The notes under the pieces are model-generated. The model had not been told where the DNA came from and made no database searches. It saw only the letters and a program-made list of their open reading frames with translations. From JAFHCF01 sp048497495 (GTDB lineage: Bacteria; Pseudomonadota; Alphaproteobacteria; Rhizobiales; Ancalomicrobiaceae), in contig JAFHCF010000219.1 of NCBI GenBank assembly GCA_048497495.1, positions 1-38,460 on the forward strand: DNA of 38,460 nt, in the 5' to 3' direction. Positions 1-8,042 of this stretch are shown piece by piece. A program made the position numbers and the translations under genes. Numbering within the stretch: the first letter of the stretch is position 1; every line of letters starts with the position of its first letter.

Positions 1-1
1 C

Positions 2-946
2 GCCCCCCCCCGACCGATCACCGACGACGTGACGATGATCGACTTCGCGCCGCAGGACGGCGAGACCGGCTTCGAATCCGGCGCGCACATCGACGTCGAG
101 GTGACGATCGACGGCCGGCGCGAGAGCCGCAGCTACAGCCTGATCCCGGCGCCCTCGGGCCTCTGCCGCATCGCGGTCAAGCGCGAGGCGGCGAGCCGGG
201 GCGGCTCGGCGGCGATGGCGCGGCTCGAGCCCGGCGCGACCCTCGCCTTCACCGGCCCGATCAACGACTTCCCCGCCCGTTTCGACGGGCGTGAGAAGCT
301 GCTCGTCGCCGGCGGCATCGGCATCACCCCGATGATCGGCCACGCAAGGGCGCTGGCGGCGCGCGGCGAACCCTTCCGTCTCGTCTATGCCGGCCGGTCG
401 CGCGCCACCATGGCCTTCGTCGAGGAGCTCTCGAGCGAACTCGGCGAGCGGCTCGAGCTGCGGGTCTCCGACGAGGGGACGCGGCTCGACCCGATAGCCG
501 AGATCGCCCGGCTCGGCGGCGCGGCGTCGGTGTGGTTCTGCGGGCCGCATCGCCTGCTCGACGACCTGCGCCACGCCTGGGAGGCGGCCGGACGGCCGGG
601 GCTCGACTTCCGCTTCGAGAATTTCGGCGGCCATGCCGGCGAGACCGCGACGAGCTTCACCGTCTCGGTGCCACGCCACGGCGTCGAGGTCACGGTCGCG
701 CCGCATCAGTCGATGCTGGAGGCGCTGGAGGCGGCCGGGCTCGACCTGATGTACGACTGCCGGCGCGGCGAATGCGGGCTCTGCGCCCTGCCGGTGCTCG
801 ACGTCGAGGGCGGCCGCGTCGTCCACCACGACGTGTTCTTCTCCGATACGGAGAAGGCCGAGGGCCGGCGCCTGTGCCCCTGCGTGTCGCGGCTCGACGG
901 CGGACGCATCACCGTCGACACCAGCTTCCGGCCGGACGAGATCTGA
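2..946 (+). CDS. PDR/VanB-family flavin and 2Fe-2S oxidoreductase, 5' partial
   Basis: The frame is open to the left edge, so the true start lies outside the window; the first GTG/ATG codons (29, 35) are internal to the family's N-terminal barrel. The order is a flavin-binding barrel (RSYSL motif near 130-145), an NAD-binding Rossmann part (VAGGIGITPM near 305-335) and a C-terminal plant-type [2Fe-2S] domain (CRRGECGLC near 760-785, last ligand in LCPC near 872). That order is typical of phthalate-dioxygenase-reductase/VanB proteins, which pass electrons from NAD(P)H to an oxygenase or another iron-sulfur partner. No oxygenase is visible here; it could lie upstream. It precedes a corrinoid methyltransferase operon whose reactivator also carries a 2Fe-2S domain, so it might supply those electrons; that is inference. 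Confidence 0.9.
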   Translation, partial: APPRPITDDVTMIDFAPQDGETGFESGAHIDVEVTIDGRRESRSYSLIPAPSGLCRIAVKREAASRGGSAAMARLEPGATLAFTGPINDFPARFDGREKLLVAGGIGITPMIGHARALAARGEPFRLVYAGRSRATMAFVEELSSELGERLELRVSDEGTRLDPIAEIARLGGAASVWFCGPHRLLDDLRHAWEAAGRPGLDFRFENFGGHAGETATSFTVSVPRHGVEVTVAPHQSMLEALEAAGLDLMYDCRRGECGLCALPVLDVEGGRVVHHDVFFSDTEKAEGRRLCPCVSRLDGGRITVDTSFRPDEI

Positions 947-1004
947 GCGCCGAGCCGACGGGTCCGGCGCCGGCGCCGGCCCTCGGAGCGACATCGCGCA
1001 CTCC

Positions 1005-1031
1005 TGTATACTGAACCATGGGACCGTATAC
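1005..1031. promoter_or_regulatory. Paired GTATAC half-palindromes, candidate operator
   Basis: Two copies of the self-complementary hexamer GTATAC lie at 1006-1011 and 1026-1031, 20 bases apart (about two helical turns). A third copy is at 1211-1216 beside the putative operon promoter. Such AT-containing palindromes are uncommon in this GC-rich DNA. Several GntR-type repressors recognise similar sites, but no cognate regulator is adjacent, so the assignment is inference. Confidence 0.35.
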
Positions 1032-1074
1032 CGATTTCGCCCTCCCGCGCCGACCGCGCGGGAGGGCGAAATCG
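1032..1074. terminator. Perfect 19-bp hairpin after the oxidoreductase gene
   Basis: Arms 1032-1050 and 1056-1074 are exact reverse complements around a 5-base loop (cgacc). A run of five T follows at about 1088-1092, too far for a classical intrinsic terminator. It may end transcription of the upstream gene or act in the leader of the operon that follows. Confidence 0.5.
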
Positions 1075-1176
1075 CGTGTGCTTGGGGATTTTTGCGAGAA
1101 TGCTTCTCGAAAGCGTTGTTTTTCGCCACTTCCCCAGCGTTTCATACGTAGTAATATGGATTTACCGCCGCGGCCC

Positions 1177-1217
1177 TTGATCCGCCTTGCTTTCTCGATG
1201 TATCCTTTCTGTATACA
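1177..1217 (+). promoter_or_regulatory. Putative promoter and TGTATACA operator of the methyl-transfer operon
   Basis: TTGATC (1177-1182) and TATCCT (1201-1206), separated by 18 bases, resemble -35 and -10 boxes. The perfect 8-base palindrome TGTATACA (1210-1217) falls where transcription would start, a position suited to repression. An alternative pairing is TTGCTT (1187-1192) with TGTATA (1210-1215) at 17 bases. The start codon follows at 1265. Confidence 0.35.
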
Positions 1218-1264
1218 AAAATAAGATCGATCTAAAAGCATCGATCAGGGGAGAGGAACGGGCC

Positions 1265-2674
1265 ATGCGAGCGCTCAGGCGCTGGAGCGTCAGGCATGCG
1301 GCTGGGCTCAAGGCGGTCTACGACGCCTTCGGCGCCGTGGCGCCGCGTCTCGCCCGCCCCCTCGCCCTGCTCGGCCGAGCCCGCGCCGAAACCCTGCTGC
1401 GGCCGATCGAACGCTTCGCCAAGGAAACACTCTTCGATTGCCGGATGTGCGGCACCTGCGTCCTGTCGAAGACCGGCATGGCCTGCCCGACCAACTGCGG
1501 CAAGGAGATGCGCAACGGCCCCTGCGGCGGGGTGCGCGCCGACGGCGGCTGCGAGGTCGATCCGACCATGCGCTGCGTCTGGGTCGAGGCGACCGAGGGG
1601 CGGGCGCGGATCGCCGCCGGGCGGTCGAGCGACCCGGAGATCCTGCCGCCGATCGACCGTCGCCGGGCCGGGCAGTCGACCTGGGTCCGCGTGATCGAGG
1701 GCGAGACCGAGCAGGTGGTGCCCCTGGCGGCGGGCGGCCCGCGCGCCACCGAGCGCGTGATCCATCCCTTCGAGCGCGCCTGCGCCTCCGGCGGTTTCGT
1801 CGTCACCGTCGAGATCGCCCCGCCCGATTCCGCCGATCCGGCGACGCTGCTCGCCCGCGCCGAGCGCTTCCGCGGGCTCGTCGACGCGGTCAACATCACC
1901 GATGGGGCGGGCGGCAACTGCCACATGTCGAGCGCCGCGGCGGCGGCGATCCTGGCGGCGAACGGCCACACCCCGGTGTGCCAGATCGCCGCCCGCGACC
2001 GCAACCGCATCGCCGTGCAGGGCGACATGCTGGGGGCGGCGGCGCTCGGGGTGCGCAACATTCTCTGCCTGACCGGCGACGACGTCGGCCAGGGGGATCA
2101 TCCCGACGCCAAGCGGGTGTTCGATCTCGACAGTATCGGGCTGCTGGCGGTCGCCCGGGGGATGCGCGATCGCGGCGAGTTCGCCTCGGGGCGCCGGCTC
2201 GAGGTCGCGCCCGACCTCTTCCTCGGCGCCACCACCAATCCCTTCGTGCCGCCGTTCGAGGACCGCGTCGACAATCTCGCGGCCAAGATCGCCGCCGGCG
2301 CCCAGTTCATCCAGACCCAGTTCTGCTTCGACGTCCCCCGGCTCGCCCGTTTCATGGAGCGGGTCCGGGCGCGCGGTCTCGACCGGCGCGCCGCGATCAT
2401 CGTCGGGGTGGGGACGCTGTCGAGCGCCAAGGGGCTCACCTGGATGGCGCATCACGTGCCCGGCGTCCACGTGCCCGAGGCGGTGATCGCGCGCATCGCG
2501 GCGGCGAGGGACCAGCGGGCCGAGGGGCTCGCGGTCCTGGTCGAAACCATCGAGGCGGTCCGGGGGATCGGCGGCGTCGCCGGCGTCCACCTGATGGGCC
2601 ATCGCAACGAGGACGTGCTCGCCGAGGCGATCCGGCGGTCGGGGATCCGAGCCCCGGCCGTGGCGACGGCGTGA
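1265..2674 (+). CDS. Methylenetetrahydrofolate reductase with N-terminal MetV-like Cys-rich domain
   Basis: 469 residues. Residues 59-104 hold eight cysteines (59, 62, 65, 74, 78, 87, 96, 104), including CRMCGTC and NGPCGG, matching the MTHFR C-terminal/MetV domain that in acetogens is a separate zinc or Fe-S partner; here it is fused at the N terminus. From about residue 190 to the end is a MetF-type flavin TIM barrel (VTVEIAPP, TGDD, IQTQFCFD). The family interconverts methyl-THF and methylene-THF. In this operon the likely direction is oxidation of methyl-THF made by the methyltransferases, as for MetF2 in chloromethane utilisation. The ATG at 1265 follows a good Shine-Dalgarno (GGGGAGAGGA). 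First gene of a tight operon running to 9209. Confidence 0.88.
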   Translation: MRALRRWSVRHAAGLKAVYDAFGAVAPRLARPLALLGRARAETLLRPIERFAKETLFDCRMCGTCVLSKTGMACPTNCGKEMRNGPCGGVRADGGCEVDPTMRCVWVEATEGRARIAAGRSSDPEILPPIDRRRAGQSTWVRVIEGETEQVVPLAAGGPRATERVIHPFERACASGGFVVTVEIAPPDSADPATLLARAERFRGLVDAVNITDGAGGNCHMSSAAAAAILAANGHTPVCQIAARDRNRIAVQGDMLGAAALGVRNILCLTGDDVGQGDHPDAKRVFDLDSIGLLAVARGMRDRGEFASGRRLEVAPDLFLGATTNPFVPPFEDRVDNLAAKIAAGAQFIQTQFCFDVPRLARFMERVRARGLDRRAAIIVGVGTLSSAKGLTWMAHHVPGVHVPEAVIARIAAARDQRAEGLAVLVETIEAVRGIGGVAGVHLMGHRNEDVLAEAIRRSGIRAPAVATA

Positions 2675-2693
2675 GGGAGAAAGGGAGACGGTC

Positions 2694-3353
2694 ATGGACA
2701 TGAACGAACGGGAAGCGGCGCTGGTCCACCACCTCGCCGAGATGGAAGAGGACGAGGCGCTGGAGATCGCCAAGTCGATGCTGCTCGAGGAGGGCATCGA
2801 CCCGCTCAGGGTGCTCGAGCTCTGCCGCGCCGCGATGGACATCGTCGGCCAGCGCTTCGAGGCGGGCGACTACTTCCTGCCCGAGCTGGTGCTCGCCGGC
2901 GAGATGCTCGACACCATCGGCGCCATCGCCAAGCCGCTGATCAAGACGGCGCCGGGCGAGGAGGCGAAGAAGCTCGGCAAGGTGCTGATCGGCACCGTCC
3001 ACGGCGACCTGCACGACATCGGCAAGAACATCGTCACCTTCATGCTCGACATCAACGGTTTCGAGGTGAAGGACATCGGCGTCGACGTGCCGGTGGCGAC
3101 CTTCATCGACGAGATCCGCGCCTATCGGCCCGACGTCGTCGGCCTCTCCGGCTTCCTCACCCTCGCCTTCGAGTCGATGAAGGAGACGATCGCCGCCTTC
3201 GAGGCGGCGGGCATGCGCGAGGACTTCAAGATCATGATCGGCGGCGGCCAGATCGACGAGACGGTGCGCGGCTATACCGGCGCCGACGCCTTCGGCGTCA
3301 ACGCGGTCGAGGCGGTGGCGCTGTGCCGGACCTGGATGGGAGTGGCGGCATGA
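2694..3353 (+). CDS. Corrinoid (B12-binding) methyl carrier protein
   Basis: 219 residues, the usual size of MtaC/MtbC/MtvC-type corrinoid proteins. Residues 1-90 form the helical cap domain; from about residue 95 comes a Rossmann-like cobalamin-binding domain with the DxHxxG signature (D105, H107, G110), where H107 would be the lower cobalt ligand, plus the GGGQID loop that normally contacts the nucleotide tail. It should accept a methyl group from the substrate methyltransferase and hand it to the pterin methyltransferase in the cytoplasm. A Shine-Dalgarno (AAGGGAG) lies 6 bases before the ATG. Its stop overlaps the next start (ATGA at 3350-3353), implying translational coupling to its methyltransferase. 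Confidence 0.93.
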   Translation: MDMNEREAALVHHLAEMEEDEALEIAKSMLLEEGIDPLRVLELCRAAMDIVGQRFEAGDYFLPELVLAGEMLDTIGAIAKPLIKTAPGEEAKKLGKVLIGTVHGDLHDIGKNIVTFMLDINGFEVKDIGVDVPVATFIDEIRAYRPDVVGLSGFLTLAFESMKETIAAFEAAGMREDFKIMIGGGQIDETVRGYTGADAFGVNAVEAVALCRTWMGVAA

Positions 3354-4618
3354 CCTCGATCCACGAACTCGCCCAGGGCGCCGAGAAGGTCGCCTACGAC
3401 GCCCGCCGCCGGCGCATCCTCGACTGCGTCGCCCTGAGGCAGCCCGACCGCATGCCGGTCGTCCTCTACGCCACCTTCTGGCTGGCGAAATACGGCGGCA
3501 TCACCTGCAAGGAGTTGATGTACGACTACGACAAGACGGCGGCGGTCGCGGCGCGAGCGGTCGAGGAATTCGAGCCCGACGCGGTGGCGCCGCTGGTCCA
3601 GATCACCGCCTCCGGCCGCTCGCTCGAGGCGATCGGCTTCAAGCAGTTGCAGTGGCCCGGCCACGGCGTCGGCGACAACCAGCCGTTCCAGTATCTCGAT
3701 CGCGAATACATGAAGGCGGACGAGTACGACGACTTCCTGTTTGATCCGACCGGCTACTACCTGCGCACCTACCTGCCGCGCGTCGCCACCGCCTTCGAGG
3801 GTTTCGAGGACCTGCCGAGCTTCCCCGGCCTGCACTATTTCCGCCTCGTCGCCGGCATCCGCAACTTCGCCAAGCCGAGCGTGCGCAGGGCGCTCGAGAA
3901 CGTCATCAAGGCGGCCGAGGAGGTCGAGACCTTCATCGGCCATGCGGGGGCGTGGAACGAGGCGATGGCGGCCAAGGGCTATCCGTTGATCAACGGCGCC
4001 GTCGCGGTCTCGCCCTATGACTTCATCGCCGACTATTTCCGTGGCGCCACGGGGATGATGAAGGATCTCTTCCGCCACAAGGACCGGCTCCTCGCGCTCC
4101 TCGACAAGGCGTCCGACTTCCTCACCCGTCAGACCATCGCCACCGCCAAGGCCTCCGGCCAGGAGATCGTCCAGATCCCGATCCACTGGGCCCCCGACGC
4201 CTTCATGTCGGCGAAGCAGTTCGAGACCTTCTGGTGGCCGCCCTTCCGCAAGATGATGCTCGGGATGATCGAGGCGGGGCTGGTGCCGATGCCGCTGTGG
4301 GAGGCGGACTGCACCAAACGGCTGGAGACCATCCGCGACGTGCCGGCGGGAAAATGCATCTACTGGTTCGAGCGCACCGACATGGTCAAGGCCTTCGAGG
4401 TGCTCGGCGACACCGTGGCGCTGCGCGGCAATCTCTCGCCCTCGATGCTGACCACCGGCACGCCGGCCGACGTCGACGCGGCGGTCAAGCACCTCGTCGA
4501 CAACGTCTACAACAAGGGCGGCAAGCTCATCCTCGACGCCGCCTTCGGCATCCCCGACGAGACCCCGGTCGAGAACGTCCGGGCGATGTTCGACGCCGCC
4601 CGCCGTTACGCCGGCTGA
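3350..4618 (+). CDS. UroD-family (MtaA/CmuA-like) corrinoid methyltransferase
   Basis: 422 residues of the uroporphyrinogen-decarboxylase fold. The neighbours show it is not a heme enzyme but a relative of methyltransferases that move methyl groups to or from corrinoid proteins. It probably demethylates the primary substrate onto the adjacent carrier. At the position where MtaA/CmuA-type enzymes usually show the zinc motif HxCG, this protein reads E318-A-D320-C321; H279 (IPIHW) lies upstream. The metal site, if present, is therefore unlike the best-known members, and the substrate cannot be read from sequence. O-methyl, S-methyl or halomethyl compounds are typical of this superfamily, whereas MttB-type proteins handle N-methyl compounds. 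The start is coupled to the preceding stop. Confidence 0.85.
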   Translation: MTSIHELAQGAEKVAYDARRRRILDCVALRQPDRMPVVLYATFWLAKYGGITCKELMYDYDKTAAVAARAVEEFEPDAVAPLVQITASGRSLEAIGFKQLQWPGHGVGDNQPFQYLDREYMKADEYDDFLFDPTGYYLRTYLPRVATAFEGFEDLPSFPGLHYFRLVAGIRNFAKPSVRRALENVIKAAEEVETFIGHAGAWNEAMAAKGYPLINGAVAVSPYDFIADYFRGATGMMKDLFRHKDRLLALLDKASDFLTRQTIATAKASGQEIVQIPIHWAPDAFMSAKQFETFWWPPFRKMMLGMIEAGLVPMPLWEADCTKRLETIRDVPAGKCIYWFERTDMVKAFEVLGDTVALRGNLSPSMLTTGTPADVDAAVKHLVDNVYNKGGKLILDAAFGIPDETPVENVRAMFDAARRYAG

Positions 4619-4629
4619 GGGGGGCGAGA

Positions 4630-5307
4630 ATGGGCCGGGTCCGCTCCTTCGACGCATTGCGTGAGGTCGCCGACGGGGCGGCGGCGGACGGCTCGATCCG
4701 GGCCCGCTTCCGCGCCCAGGCGATCGATCTCGCCCGCGCCGAGGGGCTGGCGCGGGCCCGCTTCGTCCACCGCGTGGTGCCGCTCGAGGCGCCCGCCGCG
4801 GCAACCCTGCGGCTCGGCGGCGAATGCCTCGAGGCGCCGCGCCTCTTGCCCGAGAGCGGCACGCTGACGGCGCTCGCCTGCGGCGCGGCGACGCTCGGGG
4901 TGGGCATCGGCGAACGCGTCTCCTCGCTCTTTTCCGAGCGGCGGATGTCGCTGGCGCTCGCCCTCGACGCGCTCGGCAACGCCATGCTGATCGAGGCGAG
5001 CCGACGGCTCCAGGACGCGGTGCTCGCGGCGGTGGACCGCGCCGGCCTGACCATGGCGGGCGAGTTGCGCCCCGGCGATCCAGGCCTGGCGCTCGCGGCG
5101 CAGCCGGCGGTGCTGAGGCTCGCCGGCGCCGAGGCCCTCGGGCTCGCGGTGACGGCGTCGCTCGCCTTGAACCCGGCGAAGTCGACCACCGTCGTCTACG
5201 GGGTCGGCCGCGACCTGCCGGCGGTCGTATGGTCGCGCTGCGACGACTGCCGCTCGCGGCCGAAGTGCCGGATGCGGCGCGTCGGCGCCGTCTCGGTTCC
5301 GGCGTGA
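4630..5307 (+). CDS. MetH activation-domain-like protein
   Basis: 225 residues. The C-terminal half resembles the activation domain of cobalamin-dependent methionine synthase: a PG-rich turn, AQPAVLRLAGAEALG, then LNPAKSTTVVYGVG, followed by a Cys cluster (CDDC...KC) also seen in stand-alone members. In MetH this domain binds S-adenosylmethionine for reductive methylation of cob(II)alamin. Stand-alone copies occur in corrinoid methyltransferase clusters with RamA-type proteins, but their exact role is poorly known. The usual R-x3-GY motif is degenerate here (RPGDPG), so SAM binding is uncertain. The ATG at 4630 is 11 bases after the methyltransferase stop, with GGGGCGAGA before it. The protein is probably cytoplasmic. 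Confidence 0.72.
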   Translation: MGRVRSFDALREVADGAAADGSIRARFRAQAIDLARAEGLARARFVHRVVPLEAPAAATLRLGGECLEAPRLLPESGTLTALACGAATLGVGIGERVSSLFSERRMSLALALDALGNAMLIEASRRLQDAVLAAVDRAGLTMAGELRPGDPGLALAAQPAVLRLAGAEALGLAVTASLALNPAKSTTVVYGVGRDLPAVVWSRCDDCRSRPKCRMRRVGAVSVPA

Positions 5308-5317
5308 GGAGATGGCG

Positions 5318-7150
5318 ATGAACACTCACCACCCGCCACGCGACCACCGCCTGATCTTCCCCGATCTCGGTCGCGAGATCGTCGCCCGGCCCGAGGAGAC
5401 GGTGTTCCAGGCGGCGCGGCGCGTCGGCTTGCGCATCGTCGGCGCCTGCGGCGGACGCGGCACCTGCGGAGCCTGCACCATCCGCGTCACCGAGGGCTCC
5501 TATCGCCACGGCGACGGCGAGGACTGGATCGTCGGCGACGTCGAGGGCGCCCCCCGGTCGCGGCGCAAATGGGTGCGGGCCTGCAAGGTGACCCCACGCG
5601 GCGACTGCACCATCGAGGTGGCGCCGCGCTCGCTCGCCCCGATCGTGCGCGCCGACGTCGCCCATGGCGCGGCGCAGCCCCTGCCCTTCGCCCCCGCCGT
5701 GCGGCGCTTGCCGGTGAGTGTCGCGCCGCCGAGCCTCGCCGACACCACTTCGGACGGCGAACGGGCGGCGCAAGCCGCCGGCGGACCGATCGCCGGGGTC
5801 GATCTCGCGGCACTCGTCGCCCTGCCCGATCTCCTGCGCCGCCACGACTGGAACGTCGACCTGCGCCTACGCGATAACCGGATCGTCTCGGTCGCGGCGC
5901 CTTCGAGCCGTCTCCTCGGCCTCGCCGTCGACCTCGGCACCACCAATGTCGTCGGCCATCTGATCGACCTCGAGACCGGGGTCGGGCTCGCCCGCCTCGG
6001 CATCGAGAACCCGCAGGTCGCCTGGGGCGCCGACCTCGTCGCCCGGCTCAATCACGCCATCACCGGGCCGGCCGAGACCGCCGAGCTTCAGGCGGCGGCG
6101 GTCACCGCGATCGCGGCAATCGCCCACGACCTCACCCGCGCCGTCGGCGCCACCCCCGTCGACATCGTCGAGGTGGTCGTCTGCGGCAACACCGCGATGC
6201 AACACCTGTTGCTCGGCCTCCCCGTCCGCCAGCTCGGGCGCTCGCCCTTCGTGGCGGCGCTGCGCGAGGCGATCGAGGTGCCGGCTTCGGCCTTTCCCCT
6301 GGGCCTGGCGCCCGGCGCGATGGTCCACGTGGCGGCGAACATCGGCGGCTTCGTCGGCTCCGACCACGTCACCGCGCTGCTCGCCACCCGGTCGCTGTGG
6401 GAGGCCGAGGGCACCACCATCGTCATGGACATCGGCACCAACACCGAGATCTCGCTGATCAGGGACGGGGCGATCCTCTCGGCGTCCTGCCCCTCCGGCC
6501 CGGCGCTCGAGGGCGGCCACATCGCCTCGGGCATGCGCGCGGCGGAAGGGGCGATCGAGCGGGTGCGGCTCGAGGACGGACGGCTCGCCGTCGCCACCAT
6601 CGGGGGGAAACCGGCGGTCGGGATCTGCGGGTCCGGCGTCATCGACGCGCTGGCGATGTTGCGCCGCGCCGCGATCGTCGACGCCCGCGGAAGGCTCCAC
6701 GGCGGGCACCCCGACACGGAGACGCTCGACGGCCGCCCGGTGGCGGTGCTGGCGCCAGGGGTCTTCTTCACGCAAGGAGACGTGCGGGCGGTGCAACTCG
6801 CCAAGTCGGCGATCATGACCGGGGTCGAACTGCTGATGGAACGCGCCGGCATCGGGCTCGCGGCGATCGACCGTTTCGTCGTCGCCGGGGCCTTCGGCGC
6901 CCATGTCGACGTCGAGGCGGCGATCGAGATCGGCCTCTTCCCCGACCTCGCCCGCGACAGGATCGCCACGGTCGGCAATGCCGCCGGGCTCGGCGTCGCC
7001 CGCATGCTCGCCTCGACGGACGAGCGGACGCTCGCCGGCGATCTCGCCCGGCGCTGCCGCTATGTCGAATTGTCGAGCGCGCCCGACTTCCAGAAACGCT
7101 TCGTCCACAACATCGGCTTCGGCAAACGAAGCCCCGAGGGGGAAACATGA
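5318..7150 (+). CDS. RamA-type reductive activator of corrinoid proteins (2Fe-2S + ASKHA)
   Basis: 610 residues. An N-terminal plant-type [2Fe-2S] domain has ligands C44, C50, C53 and C89. It is followed by a linker and a DUF4445/ASKHA ATPase-like region with VDLGTTN (nt 5927-5947) and a second phosphate loop, MDIGTNTE (nt 6425-6448). This is the architecture of the corrinoid-activating enzymes of O-demethylase and methylamine systems, which use ATP to reduce inactive cob(II)alamin back to cob(I)alamin. The members with 2Fe-2S differ from archaeal RamA, which carries 4Fe-4S clusters. An in-frame ATG at 5312 abuts AGGAG directly, whereas ATG 5318 has 6-base spacing, so 5318 is chosen. The gene overlaps its neighbour by ATGA at 7147-7150. 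Confidence 0.88.
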   Translation: MNTHHPPRDHRLIFPDLGREIVARPEETVFQAARRVGLRIVGACGGRGTCGACTIRVTEGSYRHGDGEDWIVGDVEGAPRSRRKWVRACKVTPRGDCTIEVAPRSLAPIVRADVAHGAAQPLPFAPAVRRLPVSVAPPSLADTTSDGERAAQAAGGPIAGVDLAALVALPDLLRRHDWNVDLRLRDNRIVSVAAPSSRLLGLAVDLGTTNVVGHLIDLETGVGLARLGIENPQVAWGADLVARLNHAITGPAETAELQAAAVTAIAAIAHDLTRAVGATPVDIVEVVVCGNTAMQHLLLGLPVRQLGRSPFVAALREAIEVPASAFPLGLAPGAMVHVAANIGGFVGSDHVTALLATRSLWEAEGTTIVMDIGTNTEISLIRDGAILSASCPSGPALEGGHIASGMRAAEGAIERVRLEDGRLAVATIGGKPAVGICGSGVIDALAMLRRAAIVDARGRLHGGHPDTETLDGRPVAVLAPGVFFTQGDVRAVQLAKSAIMTGVELLMERAGIGLAAIDRFVVAGAFGAHVDVEAAIEIGLFPDLARDRIATVGNAAGLGVARMLASTDERTLAGDLARRCRYVELSSAPDFQKRFVHNIGFGKRSPEGET

Positions 7151-8037
7151 CGACGACCCGAGAGTTCGACATCCGCATCATCGGCGAGCGGATCAATCCG
7201 GGCTTCAAGAGCACCAAGCGGCTGTTCGACGAGAGCGACATTCCCGGCATCCAGGCGCTGGCGGTGAAGCAGGCGGAGGCCGGCGCGACCTGGCTCAACG
7301 TCAACATCGGGGCCCGCGCACTGACCGACACCGGCTTCATGGCCGAGGTGATCCGGGCGATCCAGGAGGTGACGACCACGCCGATCTCCTTCGACTTTCC
7401 GTCGAAGCAGGTGCAGGCGGTCTGCCTCGAGGCCTATGACCGCGAGCGGTCGAACGGCACCCTGCCGCTGGTCAACTCGATCACCGAGCATCGCTGGGAT
7501 CTGATGGATCTCCACGCCGAACATGGGCCGTTCAAGGTGATCCTGATGGCCTCGGAGCGGGTCGAGGACGGTGTCGCCAAGGGCAACAAGACGGCCGAGG
7601 AGATCCATGCCACCGCCCGGCGCGGGGCGCTGCGGTTGGTGAAGGACTACGGCGTCGCCCTCGACGACATCCTCATCGACATGTCGGTCTCGGCGATCAT
7701 CGCCGACACCACCGGGCTCAACCGCGCCACCCTCGACGCGGTGAAGGCGATCGGCGCCGACCCCGATCTGAAGGGCATCCACATGATGGGCGGGCTCTCC
7801 AACATCGGCCAGCAGATGCCGGCCAAGGCGGTCGACGGCTCAGATCTCAAGCACGCGCTCGAATGCGCCTTCCTGACGCTCGCCGTGCCGCACGGTTTCG
7901 ACACCGTGCTGGGCACGCCGTGGCGCTCCTACGCGCCGCTTCCCGAGGATAGCTACGTGCTCGGCGCCTATCGCAACTTCCTCGAGCAATCCGGCTCGAA
8001 CGCGCTGCGCGCCGTCCGCAAATTCTACAAGGCGTGA
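7147..8037 (+). CDS. Pterin-binding methyltransferase (methylcobamide:THF type)
   Basis: 296 residues with a dihydropteroate-synthase-like TIM barrel: IGERINPGF at the N terminus, AGATWLNVNIGAR, and DMSVSAI later. This matches the pterin-binding methyltransferases AcsE, MtvA/MT2, CmuB and the folate module of MetH. It would move the methyl group from the methyl-corrinoid protein to tetrahydrofolate, giving methyl-THF, the substrate of the reductase at the head of the operon. A dihydropteroate synthase role is unlikely given the context and the conserved methyltransferase-type N-terminal motif. The start codon overlaps the stop of the reactivator gene. Confidence 0.88.
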   Translation: MTTTREFDIRIIGERINPGFKSTKRLFDESDIPGIQALAVKQAEAGATWLNVNIGARALTDTGFMAEVIRAIQEVTTTPISFDFPSKQVQAVCLEAYDRERSNGTLPLVNSITEHRWDLMDLHAEHGPFKVILMASERVEDGVAKGNKTAEEIHATARRGALRLVKDYGVALDDILIDMSVSAIIADTTGLNRATLDAVKAIGADPDLKGIHMMGGLSNIGQQMPAKAVDGSDLKHALECAFLTLAVPHGFDTVLGTPWRSYAPLPEDSYVLGAYRNFLEQSGSNALRAVRKFYKA

Positions 8038-8042
8038 GGCCG

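Noticed and set aside
1232..2842. Long minus-strand frame opposite the MetF-like gene (536 codons)
   Set aside because: High-GC antisense shadow: arginine/aspartate/glycine-rich low-complexity translation, no ribosome site, no family features.
3272..5845. 857-codon minus-strand frame across the methyltransferase and reactivator genes
   Set aside because: It lies opposite four well-supported genes, and its translation is repetitive with no recognisable domain.
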